Assembly (NCBI GenBank): GCA_036272815.1 | Contig: DATAYA010000065.1 | Location: 1 to 14,713, forward strand | Source: DATAYA01 sp036272815 | GTDB taxonomy: Bacteria > Pseudomonadota > Alphaproteobacteria > Acetobacterales > Acetobacteraceae | DNA: 14,713 nt | Direction: 5' to 3' | Made by a program: the position numbers and the translations under genes | Shown: one piece after another, positions 6,560 through 13,681 of the stretch | How positions within the stretch are numbered: position 1 is the first letter of the stretch | How the letters are laid out: the number at the start of each line of letters is the position of its first letter | Notes under the pieces: generated by a model | Database searches by the model: none | What the model was told of the DNA's origin: nothing | What the model saw: only the letters and a program-made list of their open reading frames with translations

Positions 6560-7609
6560 TCAGACGCCCGTGTCGCCGAGCGTCTCCCGCACATAGATGT
6601 CCCGCACCGCGATCAGCACGACCGCAGCCAGCGGCGTGCCGAGCACGATCCCCATCCCGCCGAAGATCGCGCCCATCACCGTCATCGACAGGATGGTCAG
6701 CGCCGGAGGCAGGTGGACGGTGCGGCGCTGCACGAAGGGCGAAATCAGATAACCCTCGATCCCGTGGCAGATCACGAACACCAGCACCACCCAGAGTGCC
6801 GTGCGCGGGCTCACCGTCAGCCCGACGAGCACCGCGGGAATGCCGGCCACGATCACGCCGAAATAGGGCACGAAGGTGAACACCCCGGCGAGGACGCCGA
6901 GCGCGAGCGGCAGCGGCACGCCCAGCAACGTGAGCCCGATCGCCGTCAGCACGCCGACCGCGATCATGTCGATCGATTGCCCGAGCAGCCACCCTTTCAG
7001 GACCTGGCCGATATCTTCGAGCACCCCGCGCACACGCGGCCGGTGGTGCAGCGGCGCCAAACGCACCAGGCCGCCGACATAGAGTCCGGGCGCGACCGCG
7101 AAATAGAGCGCCGTCGCGACCACCACGAGCACCGTGACCGACCCGCCGAGCGTCGATGTCACCACCGATGTCGCCGACTGCGCGATCTTGCCGTTGATCG
7201 AGGGCGTGGGCTTGAGGCTGCCCAGCAGCATCTGGCCCCACTGCGTGTTGCCGTAACGGTCCCGCAGCGTGCCCAGCAGGTGGGTGAGGTCGGTGTAGAG
7301 TTCGCGGCTCTCATGCACCAGCCGCGGGCCGATGTAGTAGGCGAAGCCGCAGAACGCGGCCAGGAGCAGCAGGCTCACGACGGCGAGCGCCAGGTTCGGC
7401 CGCAGCCGCGTGTGCTTCGCCAGCAGATCGGCGAGCCCGCGCAGCATCACGCCGAGCAGCACCGCAAAGAAGATCAGCAGCACCACCTTCGACAGCAGCC
7501 AGATCATCAGCACCGCCGCGGTCACGATCGCCGACACGCGCAGCGTCGTCGCGATCGACGCCGCCGAGGCGGTCCACTCGCTGGTGGGCGCAGGCGCGAG
7601 TTCGTCCAT
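6560..7609 (-). CDS. AI-2E family transporter (PerM/YdiK-type permease)
   Basis: 349-residue polytopic inner-membrane protein. Hydrophobic helices fall at about 25-60 (two closely spaced), 72-95, 155-182 and, in a dense C-terminal block, about 213-340. Family signatures are VLAGVFTFVPYFGVIVAGIP at about 239-258 and GIEGYLISPFVQRRTVHLPP at about 283-302. The length is standard. The family is named for proposed autoinducer-2 export, but members are diverse (including Na+/H+ antiporters) and the substrate is unknown. The start at 7609 is preceded by a strong GGGGAGGA ribosome-binding site lying in the end of pqiC; the gap to the pqiC stop is 6 bases. It is therefore the last gene of the pqiABC operon, suggesting an envelope role (inference). 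Confidence 0.92.
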   Translation of the reverse strand: MDELAPAPTSEWTASAASIATTLRVSAIVTAAVLMIWLLSKVVLLIFFAVLLGVMLRGLADLLAKHTRLRPNLALAVVSLLLLAAFCGFAYYIGPRLVHESRELYTDLTHLLGTLRDRYGNTQWGQMLLGSLKPTPSINGKIAQSATSVVTSTLGGSVTVLVVVATALYFAVAPGLYVGGLVRLAPLHHRPRVRGVLEDIGQVLKGWLLGQSIDMIAVGVLTAIGLTLLGVPLPLALGVLAGVFTFVPYFGVIVAGIPAVLVGLTVSPRTALWVVLVFVICHGIEGYLISPFVQRRTVHLPPALTILSMTVMGAIFGGMGIVLGTPLAAVVLIAVRDIYVRETLGDTGV

Positions 7610-7615
7610 CCTGCC

Positions 7616-8212
7616 CTATCCTCCCCGCGTGCAGCCGGGCGAGATCGTCCCGGCGATACGGTCGGCGAGCCGGCCGAGTGCGGCACTCATCACCGGGACC
7701 ACCGCCTCAGCCCGCGCCGATCCGGCATCGAGCACGAGGCGAACGTGCTGCGCCAGCCCGGCCGGACGATTAGGCGGCACCAGCGCGAAGTCGGCCGCGA
7801 GCGTGACCCGCCCGGACGCGTCGGCGAGCAGGCGCTGCACTGTGATGGCGATGCTCTCCACGCCGCCCGGCGGCACCGGATCGCCCGGCGCCAGCACCGC
7901 CGCGTCACCGAGCCGCTGCCGGAGGTTGGCGGTCATCACGCTCCGGATCTGCCCGTCGAGCGGCGCCACCCAGCGGTCCTGGTCGGACACGACGACGCGG
8001 CCGCCGCCCTCCTCGCTCACGATCCCCGAGCGGTCCAGCGCCGGCGGCATTGCCACCTGCCGCACCACGACGGGCTTGGCGGCCGGCGCCGGGCAGGTAC
8101 TGGATGCAGGCACCGGCATCAACTCGTAATAGTGGGTGGGCGGCGAGCTGCCGCACCCGGACAGCGCCAGCACCAGTGCCACCGCCGGCGCCAGTCGAGC
8201 CGCGGCGCTCAT
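7616..8212 (-). CDS. pqiC: PqiC, outer-membrane lipoprotein of the Pqi transport system
   Basis: 198 residues. A lipoprotein signal peptide ends in the lipobox LSGC with the lipidated Cys20. After it come GSSPPTHYYELMPVP and a domain typical of ABC-type transport auxiliary lipoproteins (PqiC/YmbA), including VVVRQVAMPPALDRSGIV, the conserved DQDRWVAPLDGQIRSVMTANLRQRLG segment and an Arg-rich second half. In E. coli, PqiC sits in the outer membrane and caps the PqiB tunnel for lipid movement across the periplasm. The ATG at 8212 overlaps the pqiB stop as ATGA, showing translational coupling. Confidence 0.9.
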   Translation of the reverse strand: MSAAARLAPAVALVLALSGCGSSPPTHYYELMPVPASSTCPAPAAKPVVVRQVAMPPALDRSGIVSEEGGGRVVVSDQDRWVAPLDGQIRSVMTANLRQRLGDAAVLAPGDPVPPGGVESIAITVQRLLADASGRVTLAADFALVPPNRPAGLAQHVRLVLDAGSARAEAVVPVMSAALGRLADRIAGTISPGCTRGG

Positions 8213-9933
8213 TGGTTCGCCGACCGGCCGGAGATCAGCGCCCCGGGATGCTGGTCGAGGAAATCCGCGAGCTGCCGCAGCGACCGCGCGGCGCGGCGCA
8301 GCTCATAGAGCGTGCTCGGCAGGCCGGCACTGTCCGGGCCGCCGAGATAATTCCCGGCAACCACCGAATGCGCCGCCGCCAGCGTCTGGTCGGCCTGCGC
8401 GCTCGCCCGTCGCAGATCGGCAAGCAGTGCGGGCGTGCTGCGGCTCAGGCTGCGCATCGTCGCTTGCGCGTCTGCCAGCGTCTGGTCGAGATGGTGCAGG
8501 CTCTGCTCCAGCGCCGGCGACGAGGTCAACGTCGCGACATGCGTGCTCACTTGTCGCAGGTTTGCGGCGATCTGGTCGAGCGGCAGCGCCTGCAGCTTCG
8601 CCGCCACGCTCTCGACAGAGTGCAGCACCCCCGAGATGTCGCCCGTCGACCCGGACGGGATCAGCGGCACCGGATCGTCGCCGAGGCTCGCCGCCGGAGC
8701 GTCCGGGACGAAGGCGAGCGTCACGTTCTTGCCGCCCACGAGCGGCACGGTGGAACCGATCTCCGCGCGCAGCCCGTGCGCGATCAGCCGCCGCAGCATC
8801 GCGTCCATCATGGCACGCGGGCGGCCGGACCCGAACTGATCCTTCGCGCCGCCGGGGGACGCGCCGCCGGGTCCGCCCCAGGACTGGCCTTCCGGCAACG
8901 CCACCAGCCGTGGCTCCAGCGCCAGCGTCACCTCCTCGGCGAGCTGGCCCGTGCCCGGGTCGTAGCGCAGCACCGCGCGGCGCACGCTGCCGATGCGCTT
9001 GCTGTCGAGTTGCACCGGCGCACCCGTCTCGACATCGCCCGCCGGCGCCGGGAATACCGCGCGGTAGTCGAGCGCGCCGGGGCCGGGGAGGGCACGCGCC
9101 GCCGCCTCGCTCGCCGCCAGCGGGAACTGCGTGCCCTTGCCGGCGCGCGGCGCATTGTCGTCCGGTGTCTCGAATGCGATCGCGCCCTCGAACAGCGCCG
9201 GCACCGAGTGCATCTGCAGCCGCGGTCCGCCGCTCGCCATCGAGAGTTGTGCCGCACCCGCATTCCAGAACCGGCTGTCGTCATGCACCAGTCCATCGAA
9301 GGGCGCGGAGACGAAGGCCTGGATCGTGAAATGCCGTCCGTCGGGCGCGAGCGAGGTCCGGTCGACCCTGCCGACCGTCAGTCCGCGATAGGAGATCACG
9401 GTCCCGCGGCTGACGTTGCCGAGCGTGGAGGCGGTCAGCACGAAGCGCGTGCCATGCTTGGTGCTGGTCTCGAGCGGTGGCTGCGCGAGGCCCGTAAAGC
9501 GCTTCGGCGGCGAACCGGGCGAAGGCGTCATCCCGATCGAGGGGCCACCGATCAGCGCTTTGAGCGAGTTGAGATGCGTCAGGCTCGGGCTGGCACCGAT
9601 GATCCAGAACATCGTCTTCGGCCCGAGATGGCCGCTCAGGCTGGAATGCATCGTCAGATGCACGAGCACATGCTGCAGGTCTGCCTGGAGGCTGACCGAC
9701 GAGACCTCTCCCACCTCCAATCCATGATACGTGACCTTGGTGTTTCCCGCCTGAAGATTGCCCGCGACCGGAAAGATCACGGCGACGTTCGGGCCGCTCT
9801 CGATAAACTGCTTGAACGCCAGATAGGCCACGATCGCGATCGCCGCGATCGGCACCGCCCAGATCCAGCCCGGCCAGCGGCTTGGCCTGACGAGCGCTTC
9901 GCCCGGCTTGTCGCGCGGCGCGGTGTCGTTCAC
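8209..9933 (-). CDS. pqiB: PqiB, MCE-domain intermembrane transport protein
   Basis: 574 residues from a GTG start that overlaps the pqiA stop as GTGA (E. coli PqiB is 546). After a cytoplasmic tail with RWPGW there is one transmembrane helix at about 22-41 (IWAVPIAAIAIVAYLAF). Three MCE/MlaD domains follow at about 48-140, 162-255 and 288-400, each with the signature of the type VTYHGLEVGEV, ISYRGLTVGRV and VQLDSKRIGSV. The C-terminal 150 residues are helical with heptad-like Leu/Ala spacing (from DISGVLHSVESVAAKLQ onward), matching the long coiled-coil needle that spans the periplasm in PqiB. Function known from the family: a hexameric lipid conduit between inner and outer membrane. The open frame extends far upstream, but that part is the pqiA gene in another frame. 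Confidence 0.94.
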   Translation of the reverse strand: MNDTAPRDKPGEALVRPSRWPGWIWAVPIAAIAIVAYLAFKQFIESGPNVAVIFPVAGNLQAGNTKVTYHGLEVGEVSSVSLQADLQHVLVHLTMHSSLSGHLGPKTMFWIIGASPSLTHLNSLKALIGGPSIGMTPSPGSPPKRFTGLAQPPLETSTKHGTRFVLTASTLGNVSRGTVISYRGLTVGRVDRTSLAPDGRHFTIQAFVSAPFDGLVHDDSRFWNAGAAQLSMASGGPRLQMHSVPALFEGAIAFETPDDNAPRAGKGTQFPLAASEAAARALPGPGALDYRAVFPAPAGDVETGAPVQLDSKRIGSVRRAVLRYDPGTGQLAEEVTLALEPRLVALPEGQSWGGPGGASPGGAKDQFGSGRPRAMMDAMLRRLIAHGLRAEIGSTVPLVGGKNVTLAFVPDAPAASLGDDPVPLIPSGSTGDISGVLHSVESVAAKLQALPLDQIAANLRQVSTHVATLTSSPALEQSLHHLDQTLADAQATMRSLSRSTPALLADLRRASAQADQTLAAAHSVVAGNYLGGPDSAGLPSTLYELRRAARSLRQLADFLDQHPGALISGRSANQ

Positions 9934-11138
9934 GCGCGCGCCTCCGCTGCGTCCCAGAGCAGCCGCGGATCGAAGACGCGGACGGCGAGCATGGTCAGCA
10001 CGATCACCGCGAGGAAGGCTGGTGCGCCGAGGCCCACGCTGACATGGACGAAACTGCCGAGCTGGAACAGCGGCACGAAGATCGCGAGCGTGAAGACATC
10101 GATGTTCGACCAGCGGCCGATCTCGTGGACCACGCGATACAGCCGGCTCTTGGTCGCCAGCCGGCGCGTGGAGCCGCGATGCGCGGACCAGATCAGCCAG
10201 CTCATGGCGAGCAGCTTGAGCATCGGGATGCCGATGCTGGCCGTGAAGATGATCGCCGCCAGCGGCCAGAGACCTGCACCGACCAGGTCCATCACGCCGG
10301 CCGCGATCGTGTGCAGCTTCACCGTGCCGAGCCGGTCCTGCACGCTCATCGGAAAATAGTTCGCCATCGGATAGAGCGCCGCGCCCGCGATCACCAGCGC
10401 GGTCGCGCGCATCAGCGAGAACGGCTTGCGCGGCCAGAGCGCGGCCGCGCAGCGCGGGCAGGCCGAGCCGGGCGGGACCCCGGGCACCGGCAGGTCGCAC
10501 TCGGTGCAGGAGAGGACCGCGCGCACCTTCAGCACGTCGAGCACCGGCGGCGGCGCGATCATCCGCCACACCGCACGCCGATCGAGGCTCGCGCGCGCCA
10601 GGATCGAGGCAAGTGCCGCCGCGATCAGGCACCATCCGCCGGCGCCGATCGTCGCCGGCACGAACGGCGCCACCCGGCTGTAGCCGATCGCAGCGCCGAA
10701 CAGGAACACGTCCGGCATCGCCCAGAGGTCGAGCCGTTCCGCCCAGCGGAACGCGGGTCCGGTCCAGCGTCCGACCGCGCGCAGCCGCACCGAGGCCAGC
10801 ACGGCGGCGAGCAGCCCGAAGCGCAGGAACGGCAGCAGCACCCCCTGCAACCCGACCACGACCGCCATCAGCGGATACCCCTCGCCCCACATCGCGATCA
10901 CGCCGGAGCCGAGCCGGCTGCTGCGCGTGATGCCGACAGCCGAGATCCGCAGCAGGGTCGCGAGGTTGGCCGGGAACAGCAGCAGCAGGGTGGTCAGCGC
11001 CAGCGCCAGCGCCGCATCGACGCTCCGCCCCTGCGCCCGCTCCAGCACGCGATGGCAGCGGCGGCAGAGCGCGCGCCCGCGCCCGGCCAGCTTCGGCATC
11101 GTCTGCAGCGTTCCGCAATTGGGACAGGCGATCGTCAT
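9930..11138 (-). CDS. pqiA: PqiA, inner-membrane component of the Pqi system
   Basis: 402-residue polytopic membrane protein made of two PqiA modules. Each begins with a rubredoxin-like zinc ribbon: Cys5, Cys8, Cys25, Cys28 (CPNC...CRRC) and Cys211, Cys214, Cys227, Cys230 (CTEC...CPRC). Each ribbon is followed by four or so transmembrane helices (about 41-65, 90-118, 145-182; 245-265, 278-318, 346-392). Conserved features LLFPANLA, ALYPMANYFPMS and EIGRWSNIDVF are present. PqiA is the inner-membrane partner of PqiB. The ATG at 11138 places the first ribbon at the extreme N terminus, as in the family; no strong ribosome-binding site precedes it. First gene of a leftward operon with pqiB, pqiC and the AI-2E-family permease. 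Confidence 0.94.
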   Translation of the reverse strand: MTIACPNCGTLQTMPKLAGRGRALCRRCHRVLERAQGRSVDAALALALTTLLLLFPANLATLLRISAVGITRSSRLGSGVIAMWGEGYPLMAVVVGLQGVLLPFLRFGLLAAVLASVRLRAVGRWTGPAFRWAERLDLWAMPDVFLFGAAIGYSRVAPFVPATIGAGGWCLIAAALASILARASLDRRAVWRMIAPPPVLDVLKVRAVLSCTECDLPVPGVPPGSACPRCAAALWPRKPFSLMRATALVIAGAALYPMANYFPMSVQDRLGTVKLHTIAAGVMDLVGAGLWPLAAIIFTASIGIPMLKLLAMSWLIWSAHRGSTRRLATKSRLYRVVHEIGRWSNIDVFTLAIFVPLFQLGSFVHVSVGLGAPAFLAVIVLTMLAVRVFDPRLLWDAAEARA

Positions 11139-11259
11139 GGGGCGGCGACCGAAAGGGGCGTCGCAAAAACGTGGCGCCGCCGCAGGCGGTTCCGCAGCCG
11201 GTGGTTGACCTAAACGCTCGGGCGATCGGAAGCTGCGATCGTTGGGCAGGGAGAGGGGC
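11139..11259. promoter_or_regulatory. Divergent promoter region of pqiA and the crotonase gene
   Basis: The 121-base gap holds the start signals of both genes. TTGACC at 11205-11210 is a fair -35 hexamer for the rightward gene, but no good -10 lies 16-18 bases further on. GCGATCG, containing palindromic CGATCG, occurs twice (11222-11228 and 11235-11241, 13 bases apart) and could be an operator. GGGAGAGG at 11249-11256 is the ribosome-binding site for the ATG at 11260. Confidence 0.35.
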
Positions 11260-12036
11260 ATGGAGGAGCAGAAACTCCGCGTCACGCGGTGCCAAGACGC
11301 CGTCTGGATCACCATCGACCGCGAGCACCGCCGCAACGCGATCGACGACGCGACCGTGCTCGCCATTTCGGCAGCCCTCGCGCAGGCCGAGGCCGAGGAC
11401 GCCCGCGCCGTCGTGCTCACCGGCGCCGGCACGCGCGCGTTCTGCGCCGGCGCCGACCTCGCCCCCGGCAGCGGCTCGTTCCAGTACGATTTCTCCCGTC
11501 CCGGCGTGCCGCTGGTGCGGCTGCTGGCGCAGGCGCGGGCCTGCCCGCTGCCGCTGATCGCGCGCGTCAACGGGCACGTCATGGCCGGCGGCATGGGCCT
11601 GCTCGCGATGTGCGATCTCGCGATCGCCGCCGATCACGCGCGCTTCGGCCTGCCGGAGGTGCGCGTCGGCCTGTTCCCGATGCAGGTGATGGCGGTGCTG
11701 CACCGCCTGGTGCCGGCGCGCGTGCTCGCCGAGATGGCGCTGACCGGCGAGCCGATCGATGCCGCGGAGGCGTGGCGGGTCGGCCTCGTGAACCACGTCG
11801 TACCGGGCGCGGAGCTGGACGCGAAGGTCGAGTGGCTGCTCGGACGCCTGCGCGACAAGAGCCCGACCGGAATCCGCCGCGGCAAGGTTGCGATGCGCCA
11901 GATCGAGGCAATGACGCTGGAGCAGTCGCTCGCCTTCATGGAGGCGCAGATCGGGCTGCTGTCGATGACCGAGGACGCGACGGAAGGACGGGCGGCGTTT
12001 GTCGAGAAGCGGGCGCCGCGGTTCAGCGGACGGTGA
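11260..12036 (+). CDS. Enoyl-CoA hydratase/isomerase (crotonase) family protein
   Basis: 258 residues, the normal family length. The ATG at 11260 has a good ribosome-binding site; an in-frame TTG at 11242 is less likely. The oxyanion-hole motif AFCAGADL is at 60-67, the second half-site VNGHVMAGGMGLLAMCD at 103-119 and FGLPEVRVGLFP at 129-140. Relative to rat crotonase, the second catalytic glutamate (Glu164) is kept as Glu133 but the first (Glu144) is Gly113. This is a pattern seen in isomerases and in other crotonase subfamilies, not in standard short-chain enoyl-CoA hydratases. The exact substrate is therefore open. Its stop is 2 bases from the stop of convergent paaE. Neighbourhood suggests acyl-CoA or phenylacetate catabolism, but it is not in the paa operon. 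Confidence 0.9.
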   Translation: MEEQKLRVTRCQDAVWITIDREHRRNAIDDATVLAISAALAQAEAEDARAVVLTGAGTRAFCAGADLAPGSGSFQYDFSRPGVPLVRLLAQARACPLPLIARVNGHVMAGGMGLLAMCDLAIAADHARFGLPEVRVGLFPMQVMAVLHRLVPARVLAEMALTGEPIDAAEAWRVGLVNHVVPGAELDAKVEWLLGRLRDKSPTGIRRGKVAMRQIEAMTLEQSLAFMEAQIGLLSMTEDATEGRAAFVEKRAPRFSGR

Positions 12037-12038
12037 CG

Positions 12039-13112
12039 TCAGACCTGATCGTAATCCAGCGCCACGCGCTCCGTCACCGGCCGCGCCTGGCAGGTCAGCA
12101 CAAATCCCGCCGCGAGTTCCCAATCCTCCAGCGCATAGTTGACCGCCATCTCGACCCGCCCCTCGGTCAGCCGCGCGCGGCAGGTGCTGCACATGCCGCC
12201 CTTGCACGCGAACGGCATGTCGAGCCCGGCGCGCAGGGCCGCATCCAGCACCGCTTCCCCCGCCGCGACCGCCACCTCGCGCACGCGCCCGTCGACGCGC
12301 AGCGTCGCAACCGCGAGCGGCGCCGCATCGGGCACCGGCGCCGGTGCCGCGCGCGGCCGGCCGCCGAGGGCGGAGACGAACCGCTCGGTGTGGATGCGCG
12401 CCGCGTCGAGCCCGAAATCCCGCAGCGCCGCGACACTCTCTTCCAGCATCGCCTCCGGGCCGCAGACATAGGCAGCGTCGATCGATATTCCGCGCATCCG
12501 GGTTGCCAGCAACGCCCGCACCCGCTCGCCGTCGAGCCGCCCCGTCAGGACGGAAAGATCCTGTTCCTCACGCGATAGAACATGAACGATGGAAAGCCGC
12601 GCCATGTGCCGGTCTTTCAGCTCCGCCAGCGCGTCGCGGAACAGGATGTCCTCGGTGGTGCGGCTGCCGTAGAGCAGCACGAACCGGCTCCCCTTTTCCC
12701 GCCGCAGCACGCTGCGCAGGATCGAGATCACCGGCGTGATGCCGGCGCCGGCCGCGATCGCGAGATGGGTGCGCGCGTGCGCGGGCTGGATCGCCGTGCC
12801 GAACCGCCCCGTGGGCGTCATCACGTCGATCGCATCGCCGGCGCGCAGGCATTCGTTCATCCAGTTGGAAAAAATGCCGCCCGGATTGCGCCGGATCGCG
12901 ATGCGCAGCTCGCCGTCGTCGAGCCCCGAGCAGATCGAATAGCTGCGTCGGATTTCTTCTCCGTCGATCGTCGTCCGCAGCGTCAGATACTGCCCCGGCG
13001 CGAACGCATAGTCGGCTGCGAGGGCAGCGGGAACATCGAACGCGACTGAGACGGCGTCCGGCGTTTCCCGGCGCACATCGGCGACGCTCAGGGAATGGAA
13101 CCGCGGGGTCAA
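12039..13112 (-). CDS. paaE: PaaE, reductase subunit of 1,2-phenylacetyl-CoA epoxidase
   Basis: Transfers electrons from NADPH through FAD and a 2Fe-2S cluster to the di-iron epoxidase PaaABC. 357 residues from a TTG start. The FAD domain has RRSYSICSG at 55-63 and GGIFSNWMNE at 78-87. The NAD(P) domain has AGAGITPVISILRSVL at 121-136, LLYGSRTTEDILFRD and YVCGPEAMLEE at 215-225. The C-terminal plant-type ferredoxin domain has ligands Cys303, Cys308, Cys311 and Cys341. Homology begins at RFHSLSVADV, residues 4-13, and the only start codon just upstream is TTG at 13112; the frame stays open further upstream through a palindromic repeat, which I exclude. Last visible gene of paaBCDE; 92 bases separate it from paaD, unlike the tightly packed upstream genes. 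Confidence 0.94.
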   Translation of the reverse strand: MTPRFHSLSVADVRRETPDAVSVAFDVPAALAADYAFAPGQYLTLRTTIDGEEIRRSYSICSGLDDGELRIAIRRNPGGIFSNWMNECLRAGDAIDVMTPTGRFGTAIQPAHARTHLAIAAGAGITPVISILRSVLRREKGSRFVLLYGSRTTEDILFRDALAELKDRHMARLSIVHVLSREEQDLSVLTGRLDGERVRALLATRMRGISIDAAYVCGPEAMLEESVAALRDFGLDAARIHTERFVSALGGRPRAAPAPVPDAAPLAVATLRVDGRVREVAVAAGEAVLDAALRAGLDMPFACKGGMCSTCRARLTEGRVEMAVNYALEDWELAAGFVLTCQARPVTERVALDYDQV

Positions 13113-13120
13113 GACACGCT

Positions 13121-13195
13121 CAGGGGCGCCGCCCCTGCACCCCGGCAAAGGCGGAGCCTTTGCAATCCGTTCGCAAGGGGGTCCGGGGGGCCGGG
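13121..13195. repeat. Palindromic repeat, copy B, at the paaD-paaE junction
   Basis: Two perfect stem-loops with 3-base loops: CAGGGGC-gcc-GCCCCTG (13121-13137) and CAAAGGC-gga-GCCTTTG (13146-13162). A third, degenerate G-rich part (about 13172-13195) corresponds in position to the third hairpin of copy A at 5589-5601. The order and spacing of parts match copy A. It fills most of the 92-base gap between the paaD stop and the paaE TTG start, and lies antisense to copy A relative to the host gene. Confidence 0.85.
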
Positions 13196-13204
13196 GCGGC
13201 GCAC

Positions 13205-13681
13205 TCAATGGCACTTGAACAGATCGAAAGGCTCCCGACACGCGCGGCACCGCCACAGCGCCTTGCAGGCCGTTGCCCCGAATGCCGCGATCTTCTCGGT
13301 CTTGCGCGAGCCGCAACGCGGGCATGCCACCTCCGGCGCGCCGAACAGCGCCCGCCGTCCCGCGCCCGGCGGCGGTGGTGCGATCCCCGCGCGGGCGAGC
13401 TTGCCCCGGCCCGCATCGCTCAGCCAATCCGTCGTCCATGCCGGCGCCAGCACGGTACGCACTCGCCCCGCGATGCCCGCGCGATCGAGGGCGGTCTGCA
13501 CGTCGAGCGCAATCATCGCCATCGCCGGACAGCCGGTGTAGGTCGGCGTGATCGAGACCTCCACCGCCCCGTCGGTCTCCACCACGTCGCGCAGCACGCC
13601 GAGATCGGCGATCGTGAGGTCCGGCAATTCGGGATCGAGCACCGACGCCGCAGCCTCCCATGCGCGGGCGCGCAAGCTCAC
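13205..13681 (-). CDS. paaD: PaaD, phenylacetyl-CoA epoxidase accessory subunit
   Basis: 158 residues from a GTG that overlaps the paaC stop as GTGA. The N-terminal MIP18/SufT-like (DUF59) domain has LDPELPDLTIADLGVLRDV at about 15-33 and the hallmark TPTYTGCPAM at 45-54 with Cys51, a residue conserved in iron-sulfur assembly proteins. A C-terminal zinc-ribbon-like tail carries Cys120, Cys123, Cys139, Cys145, Cys148 and Cys157, ending in the family-typical FDLFKCH. PaaD is thought to help mature the iron-sulfur or di-iron centre of the epoxidase (family knowledge). Position between paaC and paaE is the standard order. Confidence 0.94.
   Translation of the reverse strand: MSLRARAWEAAASVLDPELPDLTIADLGVLRDVVETDGAVEVSITPTYTGCPAMAMIALDVQTALDRAGIAGRVRTVLAPAWTTDWLSDAGRGKLARAGIAPPPPGAGRRALFGAPEVACPRCGSRKTEKIAAFGATACKALWRCRACREPFDLFKCH

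Noticed and set aside
6713..11213. Long rightward frames (up to 769 codons) opposite the AI-2E/pqi operon
   Set aside because: Arg/His/Gln-rich shadow translations without domains; the leftward genes have lipobox, MCE, zinc-ribbon and membrane-helix features.
9934..12207. Upstream extension of the pqiB frame to 1332 codons
   Set aside because: The extension is pqiA in another frame; the GTG overlapping the pqiA stop gives the correct pqiB length and topology.
13113..13661. Upstream extension of the paaE frame through the repeat and paaD
   Set aside because: Would overlap all of paaD out of frame and translate the repeat; PaaE homology begins immediately after TTG at 13112.
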